The notes below the pieces were generated by a model that was not told the DNA's origin, did not search any database, and saw only the letters and a program-made list of their open reading frames with translations. A DNA stretch of 38,602 bases from a virus: the IMG/VR virus record IMGVR_UViG_3300006923_000063, positions 1-38,602 of that record. One strand, written 5' to 3'. Below, piece by piece: positions 5,503 to 13,569 of the stretch. Made by a program: the position numbers and the translations under genes. Within the stretch, counting starts at the first letter, position 1, and each line of letters opens with the position of its first letter.

Positions 5503-6423
5503 ATGAGTTTTGCAAATCTAAAACGCAATCGCGGAAAATCTTCAGAAGCAATCAAAAAAGCACTACAGGGTAATTCTCAAGGTGGTGGTTCATCACGAGA
5601 AAAGAATCCTAATCTATGGTATCCAAAAACTGATGATGCTGGAAATGGTTATGCTGTGATTCGCTTCTTGCCCCCTGCAGAAGGTGCAAATCTTCCATGG
5701 GCAAAAAGATATAAGCACGGATGGAAAGATAAAAACGGATGGATGATCGCTGAATGTCCAACTACACTTGGTAATGATTGCCCTATCTGTGAAGCCAATA
5801 AGGAATTATGGCAGACAGAAGATCGTGAGAATCGTAAGATTGCTTCACGCCGAAAGCGTAAGCTTGAGTATTATTTAAATATTCTTATCGAATCAGATTC
5901 TAAGAACCCAGAGAACGAAGGTCAAGTTAAAATCTTCCGTTGTGGTACTAAGATTTTTGAAATGATCCAGAATGCTCAGAATCCTGAGTTTGAAGATGAA
6001 GTAGCATTCGACCCATTTGATTTTTGGGATGGTGCTTCATTTAAGTTGAAGATTCGTAAGTATGAAGGTATGACTAATTATGATAAGTCAGAATTCAATA
6101 CTCCTTCTGAGTTAATGGATGGTGATGATGAAAAGTTAGAAGAAGTTTATAAGCAACTTCATGACTTGGGTGAATTTGTTAAGCCAGAGATATTCAAAGA
6201 TTATGATTCTCTGAAAACCAGATTCCATCGTGTCATCGGTGCGGACAGCGTAGCTTCTGCTCCGCGGTCAGCTGAAGAGGCAGTGGCTCCAAAGGCCGCA
6301 CCGGCTGCAGCTCCTGCTGAAGAGGCAGTGGCAAAAGCACCGGAGTCGGCAGAGGCCGAAATGGAAGCTGCTGAGTCGGCTGATGATGCTCTGGCATTGT
6401 TCAGAGACATGGCCAACGGCTAG
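5503..6423 (+). CDS. gp32: gp32 single-stranded DNA-binding protein
   Basis: Replication and recombination SSB of the T4 type, 306 aa (T4: 301). The basic N-terminal cooperativity arm is FANLKRNRGKSSEAIKKAL. The OB core begins with AGNGYAVIRFLPP. Zinc ligands are visible as H72, C85, C93 and C96 (T4: H, C, C, C). Other T4-like blocks are YYLNILIESD, NPENEGQVKIFRCG and SFKLKIRKYEGMTNYDKSEF. The C-terminal tail (from about 245) is Ala- and Glu-rich and acidic, as needed to recruit gp59 and polymerase. It contains a 17-base DNA duplication (6271-6287 and 6316-6332). The stop overlaps the stop of the convergent tape-measure gene. Confidence 0.95.
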   Translation: MSFANLKRNRGKSSEAIKKALQGNSQGGGSSREKNPNLWYPKTDDAGNGYAVIRFLPPAEGANLPWAKRYKHGWKDKNGWMIAECPTTLGNDCPICEANKELWQTEDRENRKIASRRKRKLEYYLNILIESDSKNPENEGQVKIFRCGTKIFEMIQNAQNPEFEDEVAFDPFDFWDGASFKLKIRKYEGMTNYDKSEFNTPSELMDGDDEKLEEVYKQLHDLGEFVKPEIFKDYDSLKTRFHRVIGADSVASAPRSAEEAVAPKAAPAAAPAEEAVAKAPESAEAEMEAAESADDALALFRDMANG

Positions 6424-8540
6424 AATATTTCAGCTGCAGGTGAAGCCACGTAGTATTCGTTATTGCGTGGCTTCTTCTTTTGGTGTATATGTGTAGTTGG
6501 TGTAGATACATTATTCACAGCTGTGGAATTCGAGCTAATTATATTGCCACCAGCAGAAGAGTTCCTTGAAGCTTGTCTTTCTTCATTTGCCATAGCACTT
6601 GTTCTTCTATTCTTTTCTGCTTGTGCATTCCTTAGTTGTTCCATATCAGTATCATAAGAATCGGTCAAGCCCAGAGTTGAACCTAAGAAATTCAAAAAAC
6701 CAGGCCCTGATTTTTGTGCTTCAAGACCTTCAGCGATTTGTTCTTCTAATTTTTCATCACTAGCACTATTTGATTCATTTATTACTGCGTCCGGCCCTTC
6801 ACTGCGATCAAACTTAAAATCACCCATGAATGGTATCGTTTGAATCACGCTCTCTACTGTACCTATTAATGATTTCCAAAAAGAAGATAATAAATTACCA
6901 AGGGTAGATATTATTCCACCTTGTTCATCAATGAATCCAGTTATATCTGTACCAGCAATCCAGTCAATCAATTGAATCGGCAATCCTATTAGAACTTCAA
7001 GTATACCCTCTGCCATTCCTCGTAACCCAGTAAGAACAATAGTTGCAAAGTCTGCAGAGTCTGGCAATTTTAATATATCTTCAACAGCTTGAAATATACC
7101 ATTACCTAGTGCCATAAGTGGCAATAGTACAGTCCCAACCAACCCCTTTGACAATATTCCTTTGAATCCACCCATGCTAGTTACAAATCCCTTAACCATA
7201 GGTACTAAATTCTTTGCTATCTTCTTTAGATTTTTGAACATATTAGCAATGCCACTAAATACTCCTTTAGCTTTTTCCTTTTTATTTTTTGCACTATCTA
7301 ATAACCCAGCACCAATTGATTTGGTAGCATCAATTAATTTCTGGAACATGAATTTTCTTTCTTTTACTTCTTCTGTGGATTCAGGTGTTACTGATGATTT
7401 ATTTTCTTCTAATGTTTCAATTAGTTCATCTTTTATTTTCTCTTGTGCTAATAAATTTGCTCCAGCAATTTTAATATTTGTATCTGATATATTAGATAAT
7501 GATTTTGTATTAGACTGCCTACCTAATATAGATATATCAATTAATGTTTTAACTAAATTATCATTACCTTCTTCTATTGCAGAAGTTTCAAGCTTTGATT
7601 TTGCTTCAATTGCTGTAATTACTTTGTTCTGTGTTTCATCTAATTCTTCAATTTTCTTTTCAACAAATTGTCCGCTGAGTTCTGTAACCTCTTTCAATTT
7701 AGCAGTTGCATCTAAGTCGGCTTGGTGCATAGAATCTTCGCGTTGTTGCTTGGCTTCCTCTAGAGCCATTTCAGCTTTTGCTTCTGCTGCTTGTTGTATC
7801 TTGCCAGCTGCCCACATAAGCCCTAGGCCAGCTATACCAGAGTCGGATAACAGAGTAGCAGTGACGCCAAGTATTGCTGGTGTCAACGGGCCAATTTTTT
7901 CTTTTAGGTCCTTAAAGCCACGAACTAATGCTTTATCCTGAGACCCAGAGATTTTTTGTAAATTGTCCAGAGACCTAAATTGATTTTCTAATTGTACCCT
8001 TGCATTGCGATCGACGCCCTTAGAATAATCTAATTGCTTCTTCATCTGAATAAGCTTTTCTGAGTCTTTCTTTATTGCAGCACGGTTACCATCAGCAATG
8101 TTATCTGCCATTTCGCCTAAGCGACCAGAAAGCTTATTTGCTATTGAATCTTTAAATATATCACTTTGCTTATCAGCAGCGATTTTGATTCCTTCCAACT
8201 CAGCAAAATTCTCTGCACTTAACTTTGAATCTTTTGCTGATAACTCATGTAAGCCAGTAGTAGTTAACTTTGCAGTATCCGTTAATCCATTTATTATACC
8301 AATCTGCTGTTCTTTGATATTACCAGCTATATCATCCTCTAATGCTTTCTTTAGATTTGTTGTATTTTCTTTAGCAGATTTTATAACATTTTCAGTATGC
8401 TTATTGAGAGAATCTAATTTCTTTGCTTGCAACGACGATGCTTTTGCTTCTGATTCTTTATTAGCCTTTGCAGAATCAGCAGCATCTTTAGTATTCTTAG
8501 CAATATCTTCTAAATTTTTATCATCTTTGTTTGTGGCCAT
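6420..8540 (-). CDS. Putative tape measure protein (gp29-like)
   Basis: Large structural protein of 706 aa. The N-terminal 400 residues are lysine/alanine-rich and helical, with long coiled-coil stretches (AEAKAEMALEEAKQQRED). Residues about 450-560 contain several hydrophobic segments (ILSKGLVGTVLLPLMALG, ILEVLIGLPIQLIDWIAG), and the C-terminus is polar and disordered. That layout is typical of tape measures, which set tail length. The gene follows the gp26/gp51 frameshift pair, the position tape measures usually occupy. T4 gp29 is 590 aa, so a somewhat longer tail is expected. Homology to gp29 itself is not proven from sequence. The start lies 3 bases after the gp51 stop. Confidence 0.7.
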   Translation of the reverse strand: MATNKDDKNLEDIAKNTKDAADSAKANKESEAKASSLQAKKLDSLNKHTENVIKSAKENTTNLKKALEDDIAGNIKEQQIGIINGLTDTAKLTTTGLHELSAKDSKLSAENFAELEGIKIAADKQSDIFKDSIANKLSGRLGEMADNIADGNRAAIKKDSEKLIQMKKQLDYSKGVDRNARVQLENQFRSLDNLQKISGSQDKALVRGFKDLKEKIGPLTPAILGVTATLLSDSGIAGLGLMWAAGKIQQAAEAKAEMALEEAKQQREDSMHQADLDATAKLKEVTELSGQFVEKKIEELDETQNKVITAIEAKSKLETSAIEEGNDNLVKTLIDISILGRQSNTKSLSNISDTNIKIAGANLLAQEKIKDELIETLEENKSSVTPESTEEVKERKFMFQKLIDATKSIGAGLLDSAKNKKEKAKGVFSGIANMFKNLKKIAKNLVPMVKGFVTSMGGFKGILSKGLVGTVLLPLMALGNGIFQAVEDILKLPDSADFATIVLTGLRGMAEGILEVLIGLPIQLIDWIAGTDITGFIDEQGGIISTLGNLLSSFWKSLIGTVESVIQTIPFMGDFKFDRSEGPDAVINESNSASDEKLEEQIAEGLEAQKSGPGFLNFLGSTLGLTDSYDTDMEQLRNAQAEKNRRTSAMANEERQASRNSSAGGNIISSNSTAVNNVSTPTTHIHQKKKPRNNEYYVASPAAEIF

Positions 8541-8542
8541 TT

Positions 8543-8737
8543 TTATTTTCTCTGTTGTCGTTCTTGATTGACTCGTTTAACTTCTTCTGTATATAACATT
8601 AAATATATCTCCCGCTCGAACGGAAGCATATTTTCAAGTTCAGCCAATGTAATATCTATAAGCTCTGATGCCATTAAATCAAAATTGATTTTATAGTGCT
8701 GGTGTGCTAGTTGTGCATCAAAGCTTAGCCGAAAAAA
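8543..8737 (-). CDS. gp51: gp51-like frameshift extension of gp26
   Basis: Open -1 frame that begins at the slippery site inside the last codons of gp26 and runs to TAA 8545-8543. After the slip it adds 62 residues, beginning RLSFDAQLAHQHYKINFDLM and continuing through LAELENMLPFEREIY. The LENMLPFEREIY block is what I recall of gp51 of marine T4-like phages. No good start codon or Shine-Dalgarno exists near its beginning; the first in-frame ATG would give only 42 aa and lose the FYK-like part. The likely product is therefore a gp26-gp51 fusion of 306 aa. gp51 is needed for baseplate hub assembly in T4. Confidence 0.7.
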   Translation of the reverse strand, partial: FFRLSFDAQLAHQHYKINFDLMASELIDITLAELENMLPFEREIYLMLYTEEVKRVNQERQQRK

Positions 8738-9462
8738 TTAGCTAAATGCTTAACCTCTAAATCATGTTTACTCTTACATGCTTTGCACGTAAATCTTTTA
8801 GTGAATACCAATTCTGGCAAATCATCAAAATACTTCTTCACTGCTTGTGATTGCTCTTCAGTCATATTGATTAAAATATTATCAATAATTTCATCGTTAG
8901 TAAAATCAGTATATACTTCATCACCATGTAAAACCATTTCAACTGATGCTGCCATCATATGTAATCCAGAGTTTGTATCACTACCATCATCTGCCTGCAT
9001 TGATTTCCTTACGCTTGCAAAAGTAGGAGCCTTCATTGATAATGTTAATTCATCATTTAGTTTTACTAATTTCTCTGGCTTGGATTTAGTTAATTTAATT
9101 TTATTTAAATCCAATTCAACTATATTTTCTGCATTGCATTCATTGCCATCTGCATCTGTCATCTTACATGTATATATTTTCTTTCTAATACTTCCTGAAC
9201 TAGCAGCTTTGATTTTAATAAAAAGATATTCCATATCTGGTACACACAAATCATCTGCTGACAATTCATTAAATGTACATGCCTTGATAAGTTCAGCAAC
9301 CACATCAAGCATATCTTCTATTTGCTTAGCCTCGTCATCTTCGGTCATCACGAGATTTAATATCTTATCTTCTTTAACTGTATATGGTCTGTATTTTACT
9401 TTCTTACCAGAGACTGGTAATATACATGATAATACTGGTGTTTCTAATTTTGGAAAACTCAT
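8725..9462 (-). CDS. gp26: Baseplate hub protein gp26 (tail assembly chaperone-like)
   Basis: 245 aa, starting MSFPKLETPVLSCILPVSGK followed by VKYRPYTVKEDKIL, the N-terminal pattern of T4-family gp26 (K-P-V-x(3)-LP and FRPFT-x-EEK). A C-terminal CKACKSKHDLEVKHLANFF carries a CxxC knuckle. It lies between a tail-tube-like gene and the tape measure, the place where long-tailed phages encode tail assembly chaperones. Its last codons contain the slippery sequence that leads into gp51. The Shine-Dalgarno on the minus strand is AAGGCG upstream of 9462. Confidence 0.8.
   Translation of the reverse strand: MSFPKLETPVLSCILPVSGKKVKYRPYTVKEDKILNLVMTEDDEAKQIEDMLDVVAELIKACTFNELSADDLCVPDMEYLFIKIKAASSGSIRKKIYTCKMTDADGNECNAENIVELDLNKIKLTKSKPEKLVKLNDELTLSMKAPTFASVRKSMQADDGSDTNSGLHMMAASVEMVLHGDEVYTDFTNDEIIDNILINMTEEQSQAVKKYFDDLPELVFTKRFTCKACKSKHDLEVKHLANFFG
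8731..8737 (-). promoter_or_regulatory. -1 frameshift slippery heptamer T TTT TTC
   Basis: In the gp26 frame the codons are AAT TTT TTC GGC TAA. T TTT TTC is a canonical X XXY YYZ heptamer two codons before the gp26 stop. The -1 frame is open from exactly this point through the gp51-like reading frame. No strong downstream stem is obvious (GCTA/TAGC is weak). Confidence 0.65.
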
Positions 9463-9479
9463 TTCACTTCGCCTTTATA

Positions 9480-10001
9480 TTATTTGCCATTCATTTCGTA
9501 AATATTGTATGTCATTGTAACTGTCATTTTTGCAACTTCGCCATCGGAATATGCCATTGGCAAATCATCTATCTTCATTGGCCAGATTGAAGTCATATGC
9601 CAAGTTCTTACTGCTGTATTTTGCTGATCTAATAATTGTAATTTCATTTCTGTAGAATATTCGCTAAGGTAATTCATATTATATGTTTCTGGGTTCCAGA
9701 TAACGTCTATCCAATCCTCAAAGAATTGTCTCACATACCCATTACCATCCATATAAAAATTCATTACTATTGGGTTATAACTTCTTTGGTATGGTAATAC
9801 AATCGGAGCAGATTTGCTAGCCCAGTCGAATGTTAATATGTCTGTACCTGGAAAGTTCACACTATTACAATTTTTATTAATCACTTGCATTATGTCATTG
9901 TCATATTTTGCTAGTGCTTTAGGTGGAGTAAGTATAACTTTATACTTGTTGCCACGTACGTAATCTTGTGCTACTGCCGATAAAATATCATTTACTTTCA
10001 T
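9480..10001 (-). CDS. Tail tube-like protein (gp19/gp54 fold)
   Basis: 173 aa, the size of the T4 tail tube gp19 (163). The C-terminal part RTWHMTSIWPMKIDDLPMAY then TVTMTYNIYE follows the gp19 pattern (I-x-G-L-WP-x(4)-L, then a beta strand ending in Y-x-E). The region NPIVMNFYMDGNGYVRQFFEDW matches the tube-domain strand-helix. It could be the tail tube or one of the tube initiators (gp48/gp54) that share the fold. Its place before gp26, gp51 and the tape measure fits a tube-type protein. It overlaps the upstream gene by 4 bases. Confidence 0.65.
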   Translation of the reverse strand: MKVNDILSAVAQDYVRGNKYKVILTPPKALAKYDNDIMQVINKNCNSVNFPGTDILTFDWASKSAPIVLPYQRSYNPIVMNFYMDGNGYVRQFFEDWIDVIWNPETYNMNYLSEYSTEMKLQLLDQQNTAVRTWHMTSIWPMKIDDLPMAYSDGEVAKMTVTMTYNIYEMNGK

Positions 10002-10801
10002 GAAGTATATGCCTTCTTTTTATTTTCTTTGTGTACTGCTGCTTGGTCTTTTCCAATGAATTTAGTAGTAGGTAATACTAACATCAATTCCCAATCGTCA
10101 TCTGGTATCCTAATAAGCTTAGATTGAACTTGCCTATTTAGGTACTTTCTTACGATCGGCCTGCCTAACCTAAATTTATCACTTCGCCGAATAACGTCCC
10201 ATACTATCTTTATAAATGTTCTATATCTTGTACCACGTTTGTACATTTGCAATAAGTTAAATAATCTTAATCTAGCTTCAACATCTATTAGGTGCCAATT
10301 CAGGCCAGTAAATCCACCCTTGAAAGTGCTTAATACTAATACTGTTGGTGTTCTATCATAATATTTTAATTTAACTTTTCCAACTGGATCATATATAAAT
10401 GAATAAAACATACCAGGCGTAACTCTTTTTGGTACTAACCGGCCATCTAACATACCGGGCGATCTTATCTTTTGTTTTATATAATTGACTGGTACGTTTG
10501 TATTTTCTATAATCCCGCCGATGAATAAATCATCGCATATTGTTCTATATTTTCTTATCCATTTTTCGTTTATGCCCTGATTAACTTCTTCAAGTAATCT
10601 GGAATCTAACTCATCCATGGCCTTTCGTCTCTCGCCTGGAGTATATCTACTATATCGTCCTTTTAATGAGTCATATTTGATATTCTTTTTCGCTTTTGCT
10701 TCAATCTTTGCAACAGCACTTTCTCTAGTATCTGAAATTTCAAGTATCTTATCAAGTACCCTATCGTTATATTCATTTATATATATTCTTTCTTTTGACA
10801 C
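9998..10801 (-). CDS. Conserved T4-like virion/head-associated protein
   Basis: 267 aa, basic, with a central motif PGMFYSFIYDPVGKVKLKYY then DRTPTVLVLSTFKGGFTGLN, ending in HLI. This type of block (F-x-Y-D-P-K...YYD-x-P...GF-x-GLNxHYL) is widespread in T4-like cyanophage proteins of the head/tail completion cluster. The N-terminus (1-70) is helical and charged. Its position next to gp4 would suit the DNA end protector gp2, which neighbours gp4 in T4, but I cannot confirm that homology. It starts 4 bases after the gp4 stop and overlaps the tail-tube-like gene. Confidence 0.6.
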   Translation of the reverse strand: MSKERIYINEYNDRVLDKILEISDTRESAVAKIEAKAKKNIKYDSLKGRYSRYTPGERRKAMDELDSRLLEEVNQGINEKWIRKYRTICDDLFIGGIIENTNVPVNYIKQKIRSPGMLDGRLVPKRVTPGMFYSFIYDPVGKVKLKYYDRTPTVLVLSTFKGGFTGLNWHLIDVEARLRLFNLLQMYKRGTRYRTFIKIVWDVIRRSDKFRLGRPIVRKYLNRQVQSKLIRIPDDDWELMLVLPTTKFIGKDQAAVHKENKKKAYTS

Positions 10802-10805
10802 TTGA

Positions 10806-11246
10806 TTATCTCGCCTTGAATAAATCTTTTTCAGTCAGCACAATAAAATTCATGCCCTTACTTTTTGCGTATGTATCTGCAGCTGTCCACTTTGCTTGGT
10901 TCTTTACATATGTATTCACTTTATTTACATATGCTCGTCTGTTCTTTCCTTGCCGTGGTGCCTTTGTTTGCTTAAATGGTTTTATCTCTATAATATTCTC
11001 AGTTATCACTCCGGTTTGTTCATTCACTACTCTTACGTAAAAATCAGTATAATATCTATGAACCTTATTATCTGTTGGACATCTGTAGGGTATTATTATT
11101 TCCTCTGAGCCCCATTGTAAAACTCTTGTACAATTGTCACACCATTTCATATAGGCCAGTTCCCACGAAGACAAATATCTGACATTGTTTATATTGCCTA
11201 TGTATTTATCTTTATTTTTGACCCTATATTTTCCTTTATATGACAT
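10806..11246 (-). CDS. gp4: Head completion protein gp4
   Basis: 146 aa, like T4 gp4 (150). It opens MSYKGKYRVKNKDKYIGNIN, then SSWELAYMKWCD (T4: SSWELKFMHWCD) and WGSEEIIIPY. A PD-(D/E)xK-like nuclease core is visible as D68 (YYTDFYVR), E87 and K89 (IIEIKP). In T4 the protein is needed to finish packaged heads before tail joining. It is the first gene of the minus-strand operon. It has no Shine-Dalgarno and lies only 5 bases after the late promoter element, so its mRNA is probably leaderless. Confidence 0.88.
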   Translation of the reverse strand: MSYKGKYRVKNKDKYIGNINNVRYLSSWELAYMKWCDNCTRVLQWGSEEIIIPYRCPTDNKVHRYYTDFYVRVVNEQTGVITENIIEIKPFKQTKAPRQGKNRRAYVNKVNTYVKNQAKWTAADTYAKSKGMNFIVLTEKDLFKAR

Positions 11247-11251
11247 AGAAA

Positions 11252-11259
11252 TATTTATA
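11252..11259 (-). promoter_or_regulatory. Late promoter for the gp4-tape measure operon
   Basis: TATAAATA on the minus strand. By T4 geometry (element from about -13 to -6) transcription would start at about 11246, the A of the gp4 ATG. It is the only late promoter seen for the whole minus-strand block. Confidence 0.75.
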
Positions 11260-11280
11260 ACACCAAGTAGGATAACCTGT

Positions 11281-11288
11281 TATAAATA
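11281..11288 (+). promoter_or_regulatory. Late promoter for the baseplate operon
   Basis: TATAAATA on the plus strand, 27 bases before the gp48-like ATG. It is expected to drive the string of overlapping genes from 11315 to at least 21165. Confidence 0.8.
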
Positions 11289-11314
11289 TTCTTTGGATAA
11301 TTAAGGATTGTAAC

Positions 11315-12472
11315 ATGGCAATAACACCAATTTTAAATAATCGAATTACAAAGGCAGCACTGAACAAAACCGGTACTTCGTCTTATATTAATTCTGCTAA
11401 AGAAGAAAAATCAAAAGTAGATTCGTATATACGTGGCGGAAAGGAATGGGCAGATGCAGCTAGTGATTTAATAGCTGGAATAACTCCAGACATAAAGGAG
11501 TCTGCCGGCGATTTGCTTGGTTCATTAGCTGGCAAACAAGATATACTATCTGCTGGTAAAGATAATAAGATTGCAACCAAAGTATTAATTAATAATCTTG
11601 CTAATCTGGGCCCTGATAGTGCTGGTGCAATTGGTGCAAATCAGATAGTACAATTGTTCACTACTAAGCAACAAATAGTAAAAGATGCAGGAAAGAATAG
11701 AAGTTCCAGCACTAGGGGAAAATTAGTATATCATGATGTTCAATATAATGCTAATATAAATGATATCCTTACTCATGCTACTTTCTTGCCATTGCCCTCT
11801 ACAATATCTTTTAGTACTGGGTTTGTATGGAATGTATATGAGAGCGGTGCTCTTGGAGATGCAATTGACAAGTATAACGGAAAAACATCAATAGATACAT
11901 TGGGCGGTATGAAAGATATGGTATCAGTTGCTGGAGGAGTTGTTGGAAATTTAGCAAAGGTTGGTCAACATAAAATTGCTAAGAACTTGTCAGAGACTAT
12001 ATCTGGCGGAGAAGGACTATATAAAGCACTAGAAGCAAAGTCAGGGAAAGTATTTAATCCACGAGAGAATGTTTATTTTGATGGGATAAAACATCGTACA
12101 TTCCAAGTAGTATGGGACTTAGCCCCACAGGATGAACAGGCTAGTGTACAAGTAATGGCACTAATAAAAGCTTTACATATCCAGGCTGCACCAGCAACAA
12201 CTAAAAATAAATCATTTTGGACTATGCCTGATATATTTACATTTTCAATTATAGATACACATACACCAAAAACAATATTAGATCGTGGCGAAGTAGCTAT
12301 TACTGGAATTGAATGTGACTATACTCCAGACGGAGTATGGGCTGCTTTTAGATCAGGGCAACCAGTACATATAACATTAACTGTGGACTTTATGGAAATG
12401 CAATTACCAGATAGGGCACGTAATATTGAAATGCTATCTAGCATAGACAACATAGCATATAAGGATCAATAA
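11315..12472 (+). CDS. gp48: gp48-like baseplate tail-tube cap/initiator
   Basis: 385 aa (T4 gp48 is 364). The first 110 residues are helical and Ala/Ser/Lys-rich. The C-terminal half carries the T4 gp48/gp54 signature: FNPRENVYFDGIKHRTFQVV then WDLAPQD, a middle IKALHIQAAP, SFWTMPDIFTFSI and TGIECDYTPDGVWAAFRSGQ then PVHITLTVDFMEM. In T4 gp48 and gp54 sit at the top of the hub and start tube growth. The two are paralogues, so gp54 is the alternative; the length favours gp48. It shares one base with the next gene (TAATG). Confidence 0.75.
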   Translation: MAITPILNNRITKAALNKTGTSSYINSAKEEKSKVDSYIRGGKEWADAASDLIAGITPDIKESAGDLLGSLAGKQDILSAGKDNKIATKVLINNLANLGPDSAGAIGANQIVQLFTTKQQIVKDAGKNRSSSTRGKLVYHDVQYNANINDILTHATFLPLPSTISFSTGFVWNVYESGALGDAIDKYNGKTSIDTLGGMKDMVSVAGGVVGNLAKVGQHKIAKNLSETISGGEGLYKALEAKSGKVFNPRENVYFDGIKHRTFQVVWDLAPQDEQASVQVMALIKALHIQAAPATTKNKSFWTMPDIFTFSIIDTHTPKTILDRGEVAITGIECDYTPDGVWAAFRSGQPVHITLTVDFMEMQLPDRARNIEMLSSIDNIAYKDQ

Positions 12473-13569
12473 TGTCATTATTAGATAAACTATCAAAAAT
12501 TGAATATAGTGGTTACATAGTATCAGATATTACTAAACGATTTGCTATGTCAAAAGTAGCAAAGAATGATAACACAGTAATACAAGACTATTCTATTGAG
12601 GGCCATGAGAAAGCAGAACACCTAGCATTTGATTTTTATGGCTCTGCAGATCATGTATGGTTAATATATTTAGCAAATGATATAGTTGATCCATTTTATG
12701 GGTGGATTCTTAGTGATAATGTTTTATCTCAAGTAATTGAAGATAAATATGGAGCAGGGAATGAAAATGTTGTTCATCATTATTTGTTAGATGGAGAAGA
12801 ATTGCCCGATCCGTTATATGGATTTTCCTCTAGTCTATCCAATCCAGCAATGGCAATATCTTCTGAGCTTGGACAGATACGCCATGATACAGTAGCAGGC
12901 GATATGCTATCACTGAAAAATGCTACAATGTCCAGGTACCATTCTGGCTCTGGCAAGTATTATATTGAATATCGAATCACTTCGGGTGACCCTGCAGATT
13001 TCGTATTCGGTTTAGGGTTGACTGATGCAAATATCAGATATCCAGTATTGGCAGATTATGATGGATTGACAATGTCTTACCCTGCAGCATCAAATACAGA
13101 GTTAGGAATAGCATTAACGTATAATGGAACTGCTTTTACTATTCATGAAAATTTTGATGGGGCTGTTTCACTATCACCTCAACAAATTACTCAGAATTCT
13201 ACTAGTGCTGATAATTTTGGAATTGTATTAGATTTAGATAATAATGAAATTCAATTTTATATTGATGGGTTAGTAGTTGGAAGTGTTGAACATACACCTG
13301 CTGCTAGGGAATATTCATCTTGGGTTCCAGTAATATCTACTCAAACTGGTACTGCACAGATATTAGATAGTGCAGAGCAGGAATACTTTGCAACTTTACA
13401 AGAATCAATAGATGATTTACAACATTGGCAAACAGAGCCAGTACATGATATTGCTATTCCAATTACAAATGAAGAGCACGAAACAAGAATAAATGAAAGT
13501 AAAAGAAAAATAAAAATCATTCGGCCAAACTATTTAGCTTCGATTCTAAATGAATTAGAGAATCAATAA
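12472..13569 (+). CDS. gp53: Baseplate wedge gp53 with inserted lectin/SPRY-like domain
   Basis: The N-terminal 110 residues match T4 gp53: FAMSKVAKNDNTVIQDYSIE, HLAFDFYGSADHVWLIYLAN and DIVDPFYGWILSD (T4: NDNYDPYYGWITS). The end also fits, with INESKRKIKIIRPNYLASIL as in T4's KLRQIKIIAKSDINSFM. Between them, about residues 115-305 form an extra beta-rich domain absent from the 196-aa T4 protein. Its pattern GKYYIEYRI...FGLGLTDANI...FGIVLDLDNNEIQFYIDG is that of SPRY/concanavalin-like jelly rolls. It probably decorates the baseplate rim and may bind host glycans. gp53 links wedges around the hub. Confidence 0.85.
   Translation: MSLLDKLSKIEYSGYIVSDITKRFAMSKVAKNDNTVIQDYSIEGHEKAEHLAFDFYGSADHVWLIYLANDIVDPFYGWILSDNVLSQVIEDKYGAGNENVVHHYLLDGEELPDPLYGFSSSLSNPAMAISSELGQIRHDTVAGDMLSLKNATMSRYHSGSGKYYIEYRITSGDPADFVFGLGLTDANIRYPVLADYDGLTMSYPAASNTELGIALTYNGTAFTIHENFDGAVSLSPQQITQNSTSADNFGIVLDLDNNEIQFYIDGLVVGSVEHTPAAREYSSWVPVISTQTGTAQILDSAEQEYFATLQESIDDLQHWQTEPVHDIAIPITNEEHETRINESKRKIKIIRPNYLASILNELENQ

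Larger units (their letters stand above)
11250..11290. repeat. 13-bp perfect inverted repeat holding divergent late promoters
   Basis: AATATTTATAACA (11250-11262) is the exact reverse complement of TGTTATAAATATT (11278-11290), with 15 bases between. Each arm contains TATAAATA pointing outward. The identity extends beyond the 8-bp consensus on both sides. Confidence 0.9.

Noticed and set aside
7162-8571. Long open frames on the plus strand opposite the tape-measure gene (259 and 157 codons)
   Set aside because: They are antisense shadows of a low-complexity, helical protein. The translations are Ser/Phe/Ala-rich without domains, and no Shine-Dalgarno or promoter was seen.
8783-9520. 245-codon plus-strand frame opposite gp26
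   Set aside because: It covers nearly the same extent as gp26 on the other strand. gp26 has the recognisable motifs and operon context; this frame is Ser/Ile-rich noise.
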